64,000 nt of DNA from Isoetes taiwanensis (taxonomy: Eukaryota > Streptophyta > Lycopodiopsida > Isoetales > Isoetaceae). Location: NCBI GenBank assembly GCA_021234155.1, contig JAJEKV010000055.1, positions 1,729,090 through 1,793,089 on the forward strand, written 5' to 3'. A program made the translations under genes and the position numbers. This document shows, one piece after another, positions 23,339 to 35,033 of the stretch. Numbering within the stretch: position 1 is the stretch's first letter; every line of letters begins with the position of its first letter. The notes below the pieces were generated by a model. That model saw only the letters and a list, made by a program, of their open reading frames with translations. It was not told the origin of the DNA and searched no databases.

Positions 23339-24565
23339 ATCCCTCCTTACGAAAAAGAAAGCAACCCAAATCTACCTATGATGCTTCTCACAAGTCTTCT
23401 TCTTTTGTTTGACAAGCTGGCTAAATACAGGAAATTGAATAGGAGATTTTTCCTTGCATATTTCTTAAAGACTTTAATTGCTTGTAAGTCATGGCGTAGT
23501 TTCTGAGTACTTACGCACTCAGCCTTCTTTCTTCTCTGCCACTGATAGTTCCTCGTAGAAGTATTGTGCCCATTTGTGACGGTTATCTATTTCTGCCATC
23601 CAATTAAAATCTCCCTATGAATATTCACATACATTTCCTTTGTTATTTGTGATGGCTAAAAACAAAAAATTGGAGAGGAATTTTTTCCTTGGGCCTTCGG
23701 AGAATGCAAGTAGCAGGATAATCAACATATTTTTTAGAAAATTATAATTGCTTGTAAGGCATAGTGTAGTTTCAAGGTACTTATGCATTTTCAAAGTAGA
23801 CCCCATGTCTTCGAGTGAGAAAGATTCAAACTTGGCATTTTTGTTATGAAGGCTTTAACAAGTTAGAACCTAGCTTTGCTTTAAAGACCATTGTCGTTTT
23901 GTTTTAAAGACGTTAGACTAGATTTCATTTTCTTTGCTACCACCTATGCTTTAAAGACAATTGTCATTGTTCTAATGATTTTAAACATGACTTCAATTTC
24001 TTTCCTACCAAGTGATTTTTTCTTGAACATGGAGATTTCTTTTTGTAGTTCAAACATTGGACATTTTCTTGCATATGGAAACTTGCCAGTTGCAATTGTA
24101 TGATTTAAAAATCAGTGGGATTAAGAAATAGCAGTTGTCAACTCGATGCAAATGGAATGCAGTTAAATATGGATAATGCAGGAAAAAAAAAAGATGCCCC
24201 GTGGTTGATTGAGGGATTTTGCACTTAAGTGTTTATGTTTCTTGTCTTTTTCAGGCAACGTGATGCGTCAATAACACCCAAGTGTGGCATTTGTTATTTA
24301 GTGCATTCGAGCTTCAATCTAGTCTCAATTAGCAGCCTCTTTTTTTATTTGGTAGATATGATTATCATAAACAAATCTATTAAGAAGATGCACATGTACC
24401 AAAACGACTCATGATATTAAAATTTCAAGTGCAAATAGGCAAACAATACAGTTACAGTCGCATGCTTCCATATAATAATTTAAAATTCATTAATAAGATG
24501 GAAAATAGATTAGTATATTGTCCTTAAATGAAGTTGGACGGTGTTTTTCCAAATTTAAAATTATA

Positions 24566-24593
24566 CTAGTTATGGTGCCCGGCGTTGCCGGGC
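24566..24593 (-). mobile_element. H1 3' terminal hairpin and CTAG
   Basis: GCCCGGC at 24577-24583, loop GTT, GCCGGGC at 24587-24593 (plus-strand reading), then 11 nt to the end including the terminal CTAG at 24566-24569. Confidence 0.8.
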
Positions 24594-26311
24594 CTAGTAA
24601 CGATTTGAAAGGTGGTTGTTTAATATAAAAAAACGATTTGGAGTATGAAAATTTGCATTTGAAGATTGTATGAGCATGTCTCAAGTTTATTATCCCGGGC
24701 TTTAGAAAGTATTTGCCATGCTGGTGTATGTAGCAATTTGTAGATGATGAAGGGCAAGATTTTAACATTTGGTATTAATTCTATCAATCAAAGATGTACG
24801 TGATGTGTGAAATTGTAATAAGTAAATACCATAAGATGTAGAGGAAGAAAGAATTGCGCCTAAAGCATTAAACGTCTACTTGGGTAAGGATGCCAGTGTT
24901 GGAACTTTAGCAAATGTTGTCATATGAACATGAATTTTCTTTTTGTTTTTCCTAAGCTTTTCTTTTTGTTTTTCCTAAGCACGATCTATCTAAAATACAA
25001 ACTATTGTGGATTGCTATTAGCTTATAATATGGTATACATCCTAAGAAGTGGCATTTTTGTGCTAGCATTTATTATAATGTGACAATTTGATTGTCGTTG
25101 TAAATTCTATATTAAGAGATTTTGAGTTCTCAATCTCTTGTGCAAGTTTATAAAAATTCTTCCTTTTGCCTCTTGCAATTTTTTGAAGTCAAGCCAAAAA
25201 CTTCTACATTATATCTAGCACAACACACTATGAAAGAAAGCTATAGTTGGCTAATATAAACAGTGATATATGAGTTTCTGCAATTATGCAAATATATGAG
25301 TTTCTACAATTATGCAAATGTGATAGTCCTAGGATAAACCCTATGGCAGATGCATGGATGAAAAAATAAAGATGTTAATTTTTATACAACTAACAAAAAG
25401 TCTTAGCTCTAAATTAAATATGGTTTACATGAATTAAAATGGCTACGGGTACATGAACATGATGGGTACCACGTGAATGGAGTATCAGTACTAAATGTCC
25501 TGAGAATAATCAAGTTGATGTAGGTTAAGCAAATACATCAATGGCTATATCTTCTATAGGGTTTGAAGAGTCAGCAGCAACATCGTGTTATTCCAAGGTT
25601 GAAATGGAGAAGCAGGGTTGAAATGGAAAAGCAACGCCTTGACATGATGAGGCATGTCTAGGACTGTCACCCTGTAATTGAATCTGAGTCATTCAGAACG
25701 TTCAGAATCATGCATTATCATAATATATATCTTAACTTGGATAAATAGACAAATGAGACCAAATATTTGGTTTCCCTCTATAAATAGTTAGTTTAAGATG
25801 TAAGTACAATATATATCGGCAAAAGATATGCTCGAGTAATTTGCCAATTGCTATCTATTATTGCCTAGAAAGAAACACCAACAAAGATGATATTAGCCAT
25901 TCTTTATCAACTTGAAGCTGCAAGAGTGCCATAGTAATTTCCAACCATTTTTACAATCAAGCCTGTTATATTAGCACGGAGAGCCTGTAAGGGAATTGAA
26001 ATATGAATCCCGTTCATCATGAATGCATATGTTCACTCCATCACTTTTCTATGAAATCTGGATCACAACAAAGAATATATTTTTGCCGATAGTTAGTTTA
26101 ACTGAATGATCACATTGAAATTAGAGTTGTGCAATTGTTTTTGAAAGTCTGGTTTTATTGTGGAATTCCAAAAAGGGCGTGGCCGTCCATTTTTTGCAAC
26201 CTCTGTGTGCACGTTTTTCCCTAACCTTACAGTTGGCGAGGGCCTGGCAGGGGCCGAGTTCTAGGCGATTTTGGGCGACAGAGGGATGGCCGATTGTGTG
26301 AGACAGTTGCA

Positions 26312-26399
26312 GGGCAGCGATGATATTAGGCAGCCATGGATTTACAGACATGGATGGGCAGCGATGATATTAGGCAGCCATGGATTTACAGACATGGAT
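26312..26399 (+). repeat. Perfect 44-bp tandem duplication in H1
   Basis: Two adjacent copies beginning GGGCAGCGATGATATTAGGC start at 26312 and 26356. Apparently identical, so recent. Confidence 0.9.
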
Positions 26400-27344
26400 G
26401 GGCATAGAGAGCAGGGCGGGCTAGATCAGGGAAGAGAGCTTTGGGTTTAATTTGGCGTCCTTGCTTCGAATCCGAGGCTTTGAATGTGAGGCTTTATTGC
26501 TTCCATACTGTTTCTGTTTTGTGTTGTGCAGCATGAAAACCATCAACGGATCAAATAGAACTGGGTTTGCAGTTGAACGATTCTTTCTTCTCCTTGTAGC
26601 AGGATACAAAGCTTGTATTCTAAAGCAGGGCAGCCAGAATAAATCCGTTAAAAGTTTAATTCGGCGCAAAGCTTGGCTCCACCGTGCTTAGATGCCATGG
26701 CTTTCTTGCTTCAACGCCATAGCCGGATCAAGGGAGGAGTTCGGCGCACCGCCATTCTCTCCATGGGACTGCCACGTTGGTGAGAGGCCATGCCACCTGT
26801 ACGGCATCTAGGGGAGCAAGCCAAAACCAACGACGCACATCTTTTTTAATTTTTTTTTTTCAAATAGAATCTCTTTTGATTTAGTAATAGTTGATTGATG
26901 AAAGAGCATATATTACATTTGAGAAATAATTTTTTTTGGCTTGGTGCAATTTTAAGTACCTGACATTTCAAGCGGAACTCTTGGAAGAAAAGAGAAGGCA
27001 GTCAAACATCTAAAGTAATATCATAATTGTTGATAAACTGGCCGATTTTCATGGTTGCATTCATCTAACATTTGTACATTTGTTCAGAGTCTTTGGAAAC
27101 ACTGTGGTGATCTTGTTGTCCTAAATAATAATTATCGAAGTTGCAGGAGTGTGTTACTGCGTCAAATGTATCATCTGACACCAGCCCGTGAGACCAAAAG
27201 CACTCATACATTTATGCTATATCAAAGGCCAAGTTTAACATTGGATTTTCAATTTGCAGCACAAATATCAAGCCAGGTTTTTGAAGAACTTTCTTTTTCT
27301 AATCTGAAGAATTGAAGCATTTCAAATGGTTTGTTGTTGCTTGC

Positions 27345-27693
27345 AGCTATTCCTTTTAGATTGAACTTGTACCTGCCTTCAATGCAGTTATATTTGAGCA
27401 GAAGAGAAGCTACCTGAGGCACATAATGTCCTGCAAAACCCAGATGGCCGAGAATTGGAAACAAATTTTAGCAACAAAGCTAGATTTATATGCAAAAGCC
27501 CAACAAAAAATATGAGTATCTTGTGTTGTTCATCATGAAAGAAAGCGTTAGAAAAGCTGATAATCGATGTACTGCAATGGATTGGCAGAAGCTCGGACCA
27601 GTTTTGCATCATTTATCTTCTCATGATCAGAGCTAGTGATTGAATAGGCCCATCCCATGCCAATTGCAGAGTCAAGGAAGATCACATTTCCCA
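27345..27693 (-). pseudogene. Serine carboxypeptidase-like exons captured in H1
   Basis: Serine carboxypeptidase-like proteins (S10 family) are secreted or vacuolar hydrolases or acyltransferases. One exon starts after a CTACAG acceptor at 27693 and reads VGNVIFLDSAIGMGWAYS then ITSSDHEKINDAK, the strand before the oxyanion region. A second starts after TTTTGCAG at 27430 and reads GHYVPQVASLLLKYN then YKFNLKGIA. Both intron positions are those usual in plant family members. The segment between them, which should contain the GESYAG catalytic serine, is missing, and GNP after KGIA is replaced. This is a non-functional captured fragment. No exons for the N-terminus or for the catalytic Asp and His were found in H1. 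Confidence 0.75.
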
Positions 27694-27747
27694 CTGTAGC
27701 ACAGGAAAAAGGTTCATCAGATGGAAGAATATTGACAAACATGACTG

Positions 27748-30700
27748 ATTTTAAAAAGAGATCTGTAAGCTACATGTTTGTTCCATGACTGTAGATTTCT
27801 AAAAACTCCTATAGCAGAAGCATTTGTGTGGATATCCATGATCCAACAATTGCATAAAGTTTGGCCAAGGATTCCAAAGATAGGCAAACATCATGAAAAT
27901 ATTGTAATCCATCTTAGCGCCATCTTGCAGCATCAGGATCATACCTGATTATTAAGAGAAATGTTTAAGAGTCATGCTAGATTCAGAGAATCTCTTTCAC
28001 AAAGAAATATTTAGCTCGGGAATAGAAGTAAATAGTTCTATCTTTTTATTCAAACAAAGGAATGCCTGGATCTCTACGATGTCATTGATTAATTAAAAAG
28101 GAAGAAAAGTACATACTGGTTATGATTTTCAAAGCATGCAAAAGCCTTAGTTTGTATTAATAACAATGATACATATGAATGGTGGAAGATTGTTCTGCAA
28201 AGAGAGAACATTATCCAAGCCTTTGAGTAACACTCTAGCTTGGCCTCTTCTTCACAGGCTCTAGGCTCTGGCTTGAATAGAGAACCTGTTATTAAGCAGT
28301 AGATGGATTAGCCTGGAAATATTTCTACAACAACAAAGATGGAATTGAAACATTTGTAACATTATGTCTCTGAATGTGTATATCTATATTTGAATAATAT
28401 AGATTGTATTCGCTATCGTCTGCTTTATCTGCCCCACAAATACATCAACTTAGTAAACCTGATGCTAACATGTCCCTAATGCCTTCTTCAAAATTACCTC
28501 CACTGCCACAATATCATCACAGTCTCTTTTAGAACTCTTTGCTCAATGCTATATAGTAGTCAATCTTGAGCATGATAGGGCAATCATCATTGTAGAATAG
28601 TCCTTCAGGCAGACATGTATGCGTTTAGAAATAAATAAGGTGGATGAGAAGCTCATTAATAATTCAATGATGATATATGCTCTGCAATAAAGTCATTTCA
28701 TGACTCAGCCCTTACTTTCAAATATAATGTTCATGGAATCTGTCGCAGTCTGTGAAATAAATAGATAGAGATGATGTACAAAAAACTGAGGGTTATGCAT
28801 GAACTGGTTACGACCATGTATCCACTCTACCAGTATCATGAGAATCAATAATGAAATAATAGAGATGCCATGATGGAAATTATAAGAAATGGATGATTCC
28901 TTGCAACATAGAAGCTTGACTATAGGATTCATTAGTATAGATATCGTGTTCTCTAGGCTGCGTTTAAGATATCCTGTTCCTGTTAGCATTCCTGATTGGG
29001 TGTGCTGCTGATGAAGGGGATAAAGCTCATTGTGTAAAAATACATATATTATGATATTCAAAAGAATGTGCATCATGTGTTGAAGTTTCTGGATTTAGTA
29101 CAATTATTCTAAGGAATTGCTCCTATCTAGATAAGCTAAAATAGATTAGGACAAAGGTTGTAAGGGATAAGTTCCAGACTTGAGAGATGCAAATAACCAT
29201 ACGATGACTTATGGATATGCTATGAGAAGTAAAATTATTCACTAAACACTCATTCGTAACCAATCCTTCAGTAGCAAGGGAATTCTATACGTGAGTACCT
29301 TGATAATCTCCAGCCCATAAACCTTTTTGGATTCTCTAAACGGGACAACAGGTCTCAGATGCACCAAAAGATCCCCTCGTAATCTTAACAAATCATAAGA
29401 TAGGGTTAGATTCCTTCAGGTCTCTGCAAACTGAAGCAAATTCTTCAAGATAGAAATTCCGAACCTCGTTGAAGATGAAGAGGCTCTGCCACTGGAATAC
29501 GGCAAAATGGGCGAGGCAGAAACATCTTCAACATGTGACAATAGTAATAAATTTAGAAGCCAACTTGCGGCAATTGTGGCAAAATCTTAGACGATTGTGA
29601 AATCGCGGCATACAGATGCATATTAGATAACTAAAAATTAGATCTATCTTCCACACCTCAGTAGGAAGGCTTGAGCAGACTGTCAAAGATTCATCTCATC
29701 ATATACAGTCCTTTGCTTACTGCTGAGTTCCACTGCCTAGTGCTGAGTTCCAGTAGAAACCTCTCTTCATGGTAGAGATTGTTCTCTGGAAAAATGGTAG
29801 AGAACAATAAATATCAAAACAAATATTCTAGAAACCAAACTCATCATGAACTCCATTGACTTCTAATAGAATGAGAATGGGAGGAACATATTGAAAATCT
29901 CCACCTGGTCAATCTACTCAAAACAAAATAATCTTATCTTCCATTCTTGCTCCTGGTTTAACATACCTTATGCTTTTACGCTCCCATAAATGGACATAGA
30001 AATGAACTAAGAAACACCAACTTTCCTTTCCCCAATGAAAACAGAAACAGAGGCCATTTATTGCTGTAAAGCGTTTGTATATCCATTATCTCTTAAAGAA
30101 ATATGAGACTGTAGCTAACTGCCCTTACATCACCTCTAAGAGAGAATATGTTCTCACCTACTTGCAACAATGTCTTTTACTGCAGGATTCCCAGTTGCCT
30201 CTTTAGCTCTTTCATAAATAAAAAGGTCTAGCTTGTGCAATGATGGTTGAGAACTCAAATTCATCCACGGACTTCTTCAAAACCTGAAATCCTTGTGAGT
30301 AAGAATTCATAAACAAACTAAATAAGCCAGTAAAAAACCTAAGGAGCTACAACCTGTAACCATTCATCTTGCGGTCCAATGCAGGCAACCGTATGCTTGC
30401 TTATAATTCTAGCTTTAGCCTGGAAACCATGCATGCCGGCCTTCCAATGCACAGGCATTGGATGCATGCAAGAGTTTTTCCTGATCTTGAGAAATTAGAA
30501 ATTTGTTTAGGGAGCTCTGCCTGCTCTATCTCGATATTAGATAGAACACAAAGGAAAATCAAATAAACAAAAGATATTAAAGCGTACCTGTCTTAGCTCC
30601 ATAGAAGATTATACGGAAAACATTGCACTGGCAAAAATCTAAAGTCATCATTCGATTACAGGAAGCTCTTGCAGTTTCCACCAAATATGCCCTGGGGATA

Positions 30701-31070
30701 GGCAGAATAGTCGATTCCGTTGTGAAGCCAAGCAGTGGCTAAACATAGATCCAGCATCATCCTAGTCTGCCTTTGATGTTTTCACGATTAGAAAGAAAGC
30801 AAGCAGGAGGAAAGGGAAACCCTATCGGCCCTTTTCCCTTGCCCCACAATCGTGGCATATGCATGCCCAAAATTGAAAGGAAAACCGTGCCGAAGATTGG
30901 AAAGGAAAAAATTATATCGAGATCGTACCCAAAGAAATTTTCTCAAATTTTTGGATTGCCGGAAGTTTTTTCCCGGCGGCAAAAAGCCCTCAAACCTTAG
31001 GAAAATCACTTAGAAATAAATCCAAAAAAGTTTTTCTCCAGACCAGAAAAACCCAAATTAACAAGATTGA
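27748..31070. other. Remaining 5' part of H1, nothing identifiable
   Basis: AT-rich, with scattered short frames (28705-29076 minus, 123 residues; 30369-30566 plus) lacking recognisable motifs. The terminal ~300 bp (30780-31070) resembles the last 200 bp of the window, which is the corresponding end of Helitron H3. Confidence 0.5.
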
Positions 31071-31244
31071 TTTAGAAAACCCCTCCCTCTCCAACCGGCC
31101 AAGAAAATCCCCCTTCCTTTTTTGTTACCAAGCTGTAAAGTAGGCTTGGGACAGGGTTGGGGGGAGAAAAAGAAGGGTTTTGAGTAATGGGATGGCAAAT
31201 GAAGATATTTTGAATATAGATGTTGTAGTGAGAATAAGAGGTCA
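31071..31244. repeat. Host repeat unit, copy A resumed after H1
   Basis: Matches 58472-58635 and 35451-35624. It ends with GAGAATAAGAGGTCA (31230-31244), which is the 5' target duplication of the SINE. Confidence 0.88.
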
Positions 31245-31390
31245 GCCCATCGCGGTGGTGGTCTAGTGGTAAGGCCTTGAATTGGGGTGAGCCCCATTAG
31301 GGTTCAAAACCCACTGGCTACCATCGGATGGGAGACGTGGGCGGGTGCAAGTCCCATCAACCATGCCTTCAAAAAAAAAAAAAAAAAAAA
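31245..31390 (+). mobile_element. tRNA-derived SINE, copy 1
   Basis: A short retroposon with internal RNA polymerase III promoter: box A-like GGTCTAGTGGTAAG at about 31259 and box B GGTTCAAAACC at 31301-31311. Its body ends CATGCCTTC and an A20 tail follows (31371-31390). The 15-bp target duplication GAGAATAAGAGGTCA is at 31230-31244 on the left. The right copy is 3.4 kb away at 34756-34770 because element X2 sits in the A-tail. Locus 58621-58635 is the empty site. It is too short and unpaired to be a tRNA gene. Confidence 0.88.
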
Positions 31391-31856
31391 GGTCTTTGCG
31401 CGGAGGGGGTTGCCCTCCATATGGCCGGAGAGTGAAGTGGCTTAAGTTGTAGTTGTAGACAATAGAGTGTTTGAATCGAAATTGCTATTTTAAGACATTG
31501 ACATTTTGTGAACGTGTTGGTACGCATTTGCATTACTAAGTTCTGCTTAGGTGTTGAGGTGTTGTTGGAGTAGGATGTAGTTGGACATATGGACTTTGGG
31601 ATTTGAGCGCAAGGTATTGGTGTTTGGTGCTTGGTATGGAACTAGGATGGCAGAAGCATAAAGAGAAGTGTAATAAAGGAGAGAATGGATGTACATGTTT
31701 TGTGAAGTGGCTTAAATCGTAGTTGAAAGTTATGTTTTGACATTTTATTGAAATTGGTACTTTTAGACAATAGAGTATACTTGAAACCATGAGTTTATTA
31801 ATAGGATGATATACATTGGAGTAGTTGATAGTTGATAGATGAAAAGGTCCTCAAGG

Positions 31857-33213
31857 CATTGCCATTACCCTTCACCAAAGTTATTAGCACTCATGGCTAA
31901 AGCAAACAAAACACAATCAACCAAATTTATTTACAACAAAGGTGGGCATTTTGCCACTTTAGATAGTAAATTCCCAAACCATCTTAACATCTAGAGATAG
32001 TTTGGTCTACAATCCTCTATCCTTCAGTTTCATCTAATTTAATAGCAGTCTTGACATTGCACATCATAGTGGGCCATGTGCATTGAAGCATTGCCAAGTT
32101 GAACTTGCTCACATGCAAAACCAATTTTTGCATCCCAAATATTATTACGGGAATAATATTGGCATCTCCAATCAGTCGCAGGCTTCTCAAACTATCACTA
32201 CATTTAGGTGTGCCTTATGGCCAGCTTTAGATCTTTAAAGTGGTGGGTTGGGCAAACCATTTCCTATCCCCCACCCAACACACCTGTTTACATTTTGAGT
32301 TTAGAATACAATGACTACTTTCGAGGTGTCTATGGCAATACACTCAAAAGAGTAGCTTCAAGTGCAGAAAATGAGCTTTGAGATGCATGCTTGCTGTCAA
32401 GCGCACATTTATATGACAGAAATAAAAAAGCCTGCAAAAGTAATTTTGAGAAGCATTTTTCTGGAGATATACAGGAGCTATTATCAAGAAAATGCAAGAG
32501 CAATATCGTATTATATATTACAAATGTGAAATGGTGTAAGTGTAAAATAGGATTTGAACCCAATTGTAATGCACTTCATTCTCCTCGAGCATTTAGGTTG
32601 ACAAATCTGCATGCTGCTTTCTGTAGTAGAAAAACACCAATAAAATATTTTTATCACCTAATATATATGTGCACAAAACAATTCTAAACAAATTGCAACA
32701 ACATGATAAGACTTGAGCAATTGATAAAACCTGAGCAAGAGGGGTGCCTGAGGTTGGGATTTCGCTGTTGCAGCCAAGTACATAAGGTTTTACTGTAGCT
32801 TTAGCTGATATTTACAAAAGAATGACTGATTACGCGACGTTCCTAGACAAAGAACTCAAAAATTTATCTTCCCAATCCTTAATGGAACTGGTAAGACAAA
32901 TTGGACTATATCTTCAGTATATGAAGAAATACACATTTAAGTTCACTTATAAAAGATTCTAAAATATAATGCAGAAACCTTGTTTGAAGATGCACATCAA
33001 CAAATCAACATTAAAACGAACTATGCAGGGTTTAGCAAGTGATAGAACCTGAACAGGACATGTCACAAAAGGAATAATGAACAGATTGCATATTTGTTTA
33101 CCAGGTCCACAGAAGCACTGATACGTATAGCCATTGCCATTACCCTTCACCAAAGTTTATTAGCATCCCTGGCTGAAGCAAACAAAATACAATCAGCCAA
33201 ATTAATTTACCTG
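31857..33213 (+). repeat. Diverged direct duplication within X2
   Basis: Segments 31857-31935 and 33138-33213 share GCCATTACCCTTCACCAAAG and AAGCAAACAAAAYACAATCA. Only these two ends are alike; 31936-33137 separates them and has no recognised gene. Confidence 0.65.
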
Positions 33214-33424
33214 GTGGTAGTTAGATGCAATAGAATCCAGATCCTCTACATCTCACATCCTCTAGCATGAACTCTAAACAGAGAAGAACTGGACCATCAA
33301 TGAGAAAGGCAGAATATTGGGGACAGAACACTGGACCTCTTTGAAATCTTGGAGGCAGGGTATATGGACTCAAAGATGCTTTCAATTCAAAAGTAAAACC
33401 CTTGAGAAAGGAGGCCATGTATGC

Positions 33425-34075
33425 TGATCTGAATTAAAGCCCTTACAGGTTTTTTCATCGTCCCTGCAGCTTTTCTTAACTCTTCTATCCTCTTTGCATC
33501 CTCTTGCCTACCGGCACTTGCATAAATACTGCTACATGACTACATAAGACGCAGAATGCTCTGGCTTTATTTGCACCACCCTCTGAAGGCACCTTAATCC
33601 TAAGTCTACATCTGTATATGTTTTGCATGCACTAAGCAAAGCTAACCATGTTTCTTTAGATGGCAATGATCCTGCATTTTCAAGTAATTCCACTGCCTCA
33701 TGCAAATGTCCAGATCGTCCAAGAAGAATCATGCAATTGTAATGATCAATTGTCAGTGTGATGCCATAGCTCGCCCTCATCATGCTAAAATATTGCTGAC
33801 CTTGACTCATCAAGCTGGCATGGCTAGATGCTGTAAGAAGAGATAGAAATGTAAGTTAACATCATCTGGTTTGACCATCATGGTTCATTCCGTAACCTCT
33901 TATAATTGCAGAATAGATAATAACATCTTGCATTGGAAGTTTGTCAAATGCCTCTCTTGCTCTGCAACGAAGCCACATTTGGCATACAATATTAACCAAG
34001 CTGCTATTGACAAAGAGATCTCCTTCTAAGTGTAACTTCAGAATGCGTAGCAAATCAATTCACAGGGCTCTCTTT
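33425..34075 (-). pseudogene. PPR protein C-terminal fragment in X2, frameshifted
   Basis: On the minus strand the order is LEGDLFVNSSLVN, AREAFDKLPMQDVI then SAIIRGYGMNHDG, VKPDD, TFLSLLTASSHASLMS then QGQQYFSMM, DHYNCMILLGRSGHLHEAVE, TWLALLSACKTYTDVDLG, and finally SSIYASAGRQEDAKRIEEL. This is the repeat, E and E+ region order of a PLS-class plant PPR protein, normally an organellar RNA-editing factor. At least three frame changes are visible (near 33970, 33835-33865 and 33530), so it is a pseudogene. It ends near 33425 without a DYW domain. Confidence 0.85.
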
Positions 34076-34755
34076 CTACATTTCAGCACTTACTTTTACT
34101 GGATCGGATCAGAAGAGGCCGAGGTAGGGTTGGAAATGCCCCTTCCGGTTGTGGAGGCGAGCTTTTTTTCTTTCTTTTTATCTAATATCGTGGATCACAT
34201 AAATGAATAGAGCCTAATTTGCAGCTTTCCAACCCTTGCCTGAGTAACGCGTAGTGAAGGAGGAAGACCAATGGTTGCATGTAGCACATCTCCGTTAACA
34301 TCTAAGGCAGTAGAAAAACGTAATTTCCCAATTAAGATTGTCAGAATGCAGCTTGTTTATATCCTAAAATTTTTTTAAGTTGTGATTACCAAGATTATGC
34401 AATTGCACATTTCGACCCTGAAGCTTGAACTGCTCTTTAGAAAAGGAGCGGAGCCAATACTTGAGCTTTGATTCCAATGCCTTTGCTATCAAGGACTCCA
34501 TTCTTCAACGAAAAAGGAAACCCCAGTGCAATTACTGCTTCCGAGAGTGAGTATCATAAGGATACGAAGAACAGAACTTTTCCGGTTAGCCAGTTTGAAG
34601 AGTGGCTGCCCAACAACGAAAACGACCTAGCATTTACAGCCAATAAAGGGTTTTTAGCAGTTATAGGCATATTTCAAGCATATACTGGCATATACCTATA
34701 ATATGCCACAAACCCACATAAACAAGGGTTTGCCCCCTTAGGGGCAACCCAAAAA

Positions 34756-35033
34756 GAGAATAAGAGGTCATAAATAAGTAGAAGACAATTGTCTTGGTCG
34801 CATAAATAAATTGAGGATAAAATATATATTGTCTTCGTGGCCATTTAAGTTGTGAGACATGTGTGTCCATTGAGTGGCACAAAGGCACACCAAGAAACTT
34901 TCACAAAGTCATGCTTAATAGACATTGTGTGGAGTTGTTGTAAGTCATAATCTCTTTGCTTTGTATTATGCATTTGCATGCGGATCATTGCATGGCGTTA
35001 TTGTAAAGTCATAAGTTGTTGCTATTAATTGTG
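34756..35033. repeat. Host repeat unit, end of tandem copy 1
   Basis: Begins with the SINE's right target duplication at 34756 and matches 35769-36050 and 58621-58900. The junction to the second tandem copy is at about 35031-35035, where GTGCA meets TATGGAATGC with a 3-bp microhomology. Confidence 0.85.

Larger units (their letters stand above)
22400..24565. repeat. Host repeat unit, copy A (right part), interrupted by Helitron H1
   Basis: Nearly collinear with 56335-58471. It contains a Helitron-type 3' end (22583-22610), the EF-hand pseudogene, and AT-rich flank with short plus-strand frames (for example 24229-24414) that are also in copies B and D. It stops at 24565, exactly where H1 begins, and resumes at 31071. 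Confidence 0.85.
24566..31070 (-). mobile_element. Helitron H1, 6505 bp, minus strand
   Basis: On the minus strand it begins TCAATCTTG at 31070 and ends with hairpin GCCCGGC-AAC-GCCGGGC, an 11-nt tail and CTAG at 24566, with host T next. The site lies between host A and T. Two homologous loci in the window lack it and join the flanks exactly: 35450/35451 and 58471/58472. This is a precise excision-free empty-site pair. Helitrons are rolling-circle transposons that often carry gene pieces; this one has serine carboxypeptidase-like exons (27345-27693) in its own orientation. No Rep/helicase is visible, so it is non-autonomous. Apart from those exons and a 44-bp duplication I see no identifiable cargo. 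Confidence 0.85.
31391..34750 (+). mobile_element. Element X2, 3.36-kb relative of X1, inserted in the SINE A-tail
   Basis: The left end is GGTCTTTGCGCGGAGG followed by GGGTTGCCCTCC; the right end is TTTGCCCCCTTAGGGGCAACCC less its flank, then A5 and the SINE's right target duplication. It shares ends with X1 but not the interior. Cargo: a PPR pseudogene (33425-34075, minus) and an internal duplication (31857-31935 with 33138-33213). A minus-strand peptide GNGNGYTYQCFCGPG with a following GTAAAC donor (about 33153-33110) may be another exon of unknown family. No transposase is seen. Confidence 0.72.

Noticed and set aside
24229-24414. A 61-residue plus-strand frame repeated at 35114-35299 and 58135-58320
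   Set aside because: It is preserved because the host unit is duplicated; copy C has it deleted and there is no recognisable domain.
31245-31390. A tRNA gene
   Set aside because: Box A and box B are present but the sequence does not fold into paired acceptor and anticodon stems, and it has an A-tail and target duplications, so it is a SINE.
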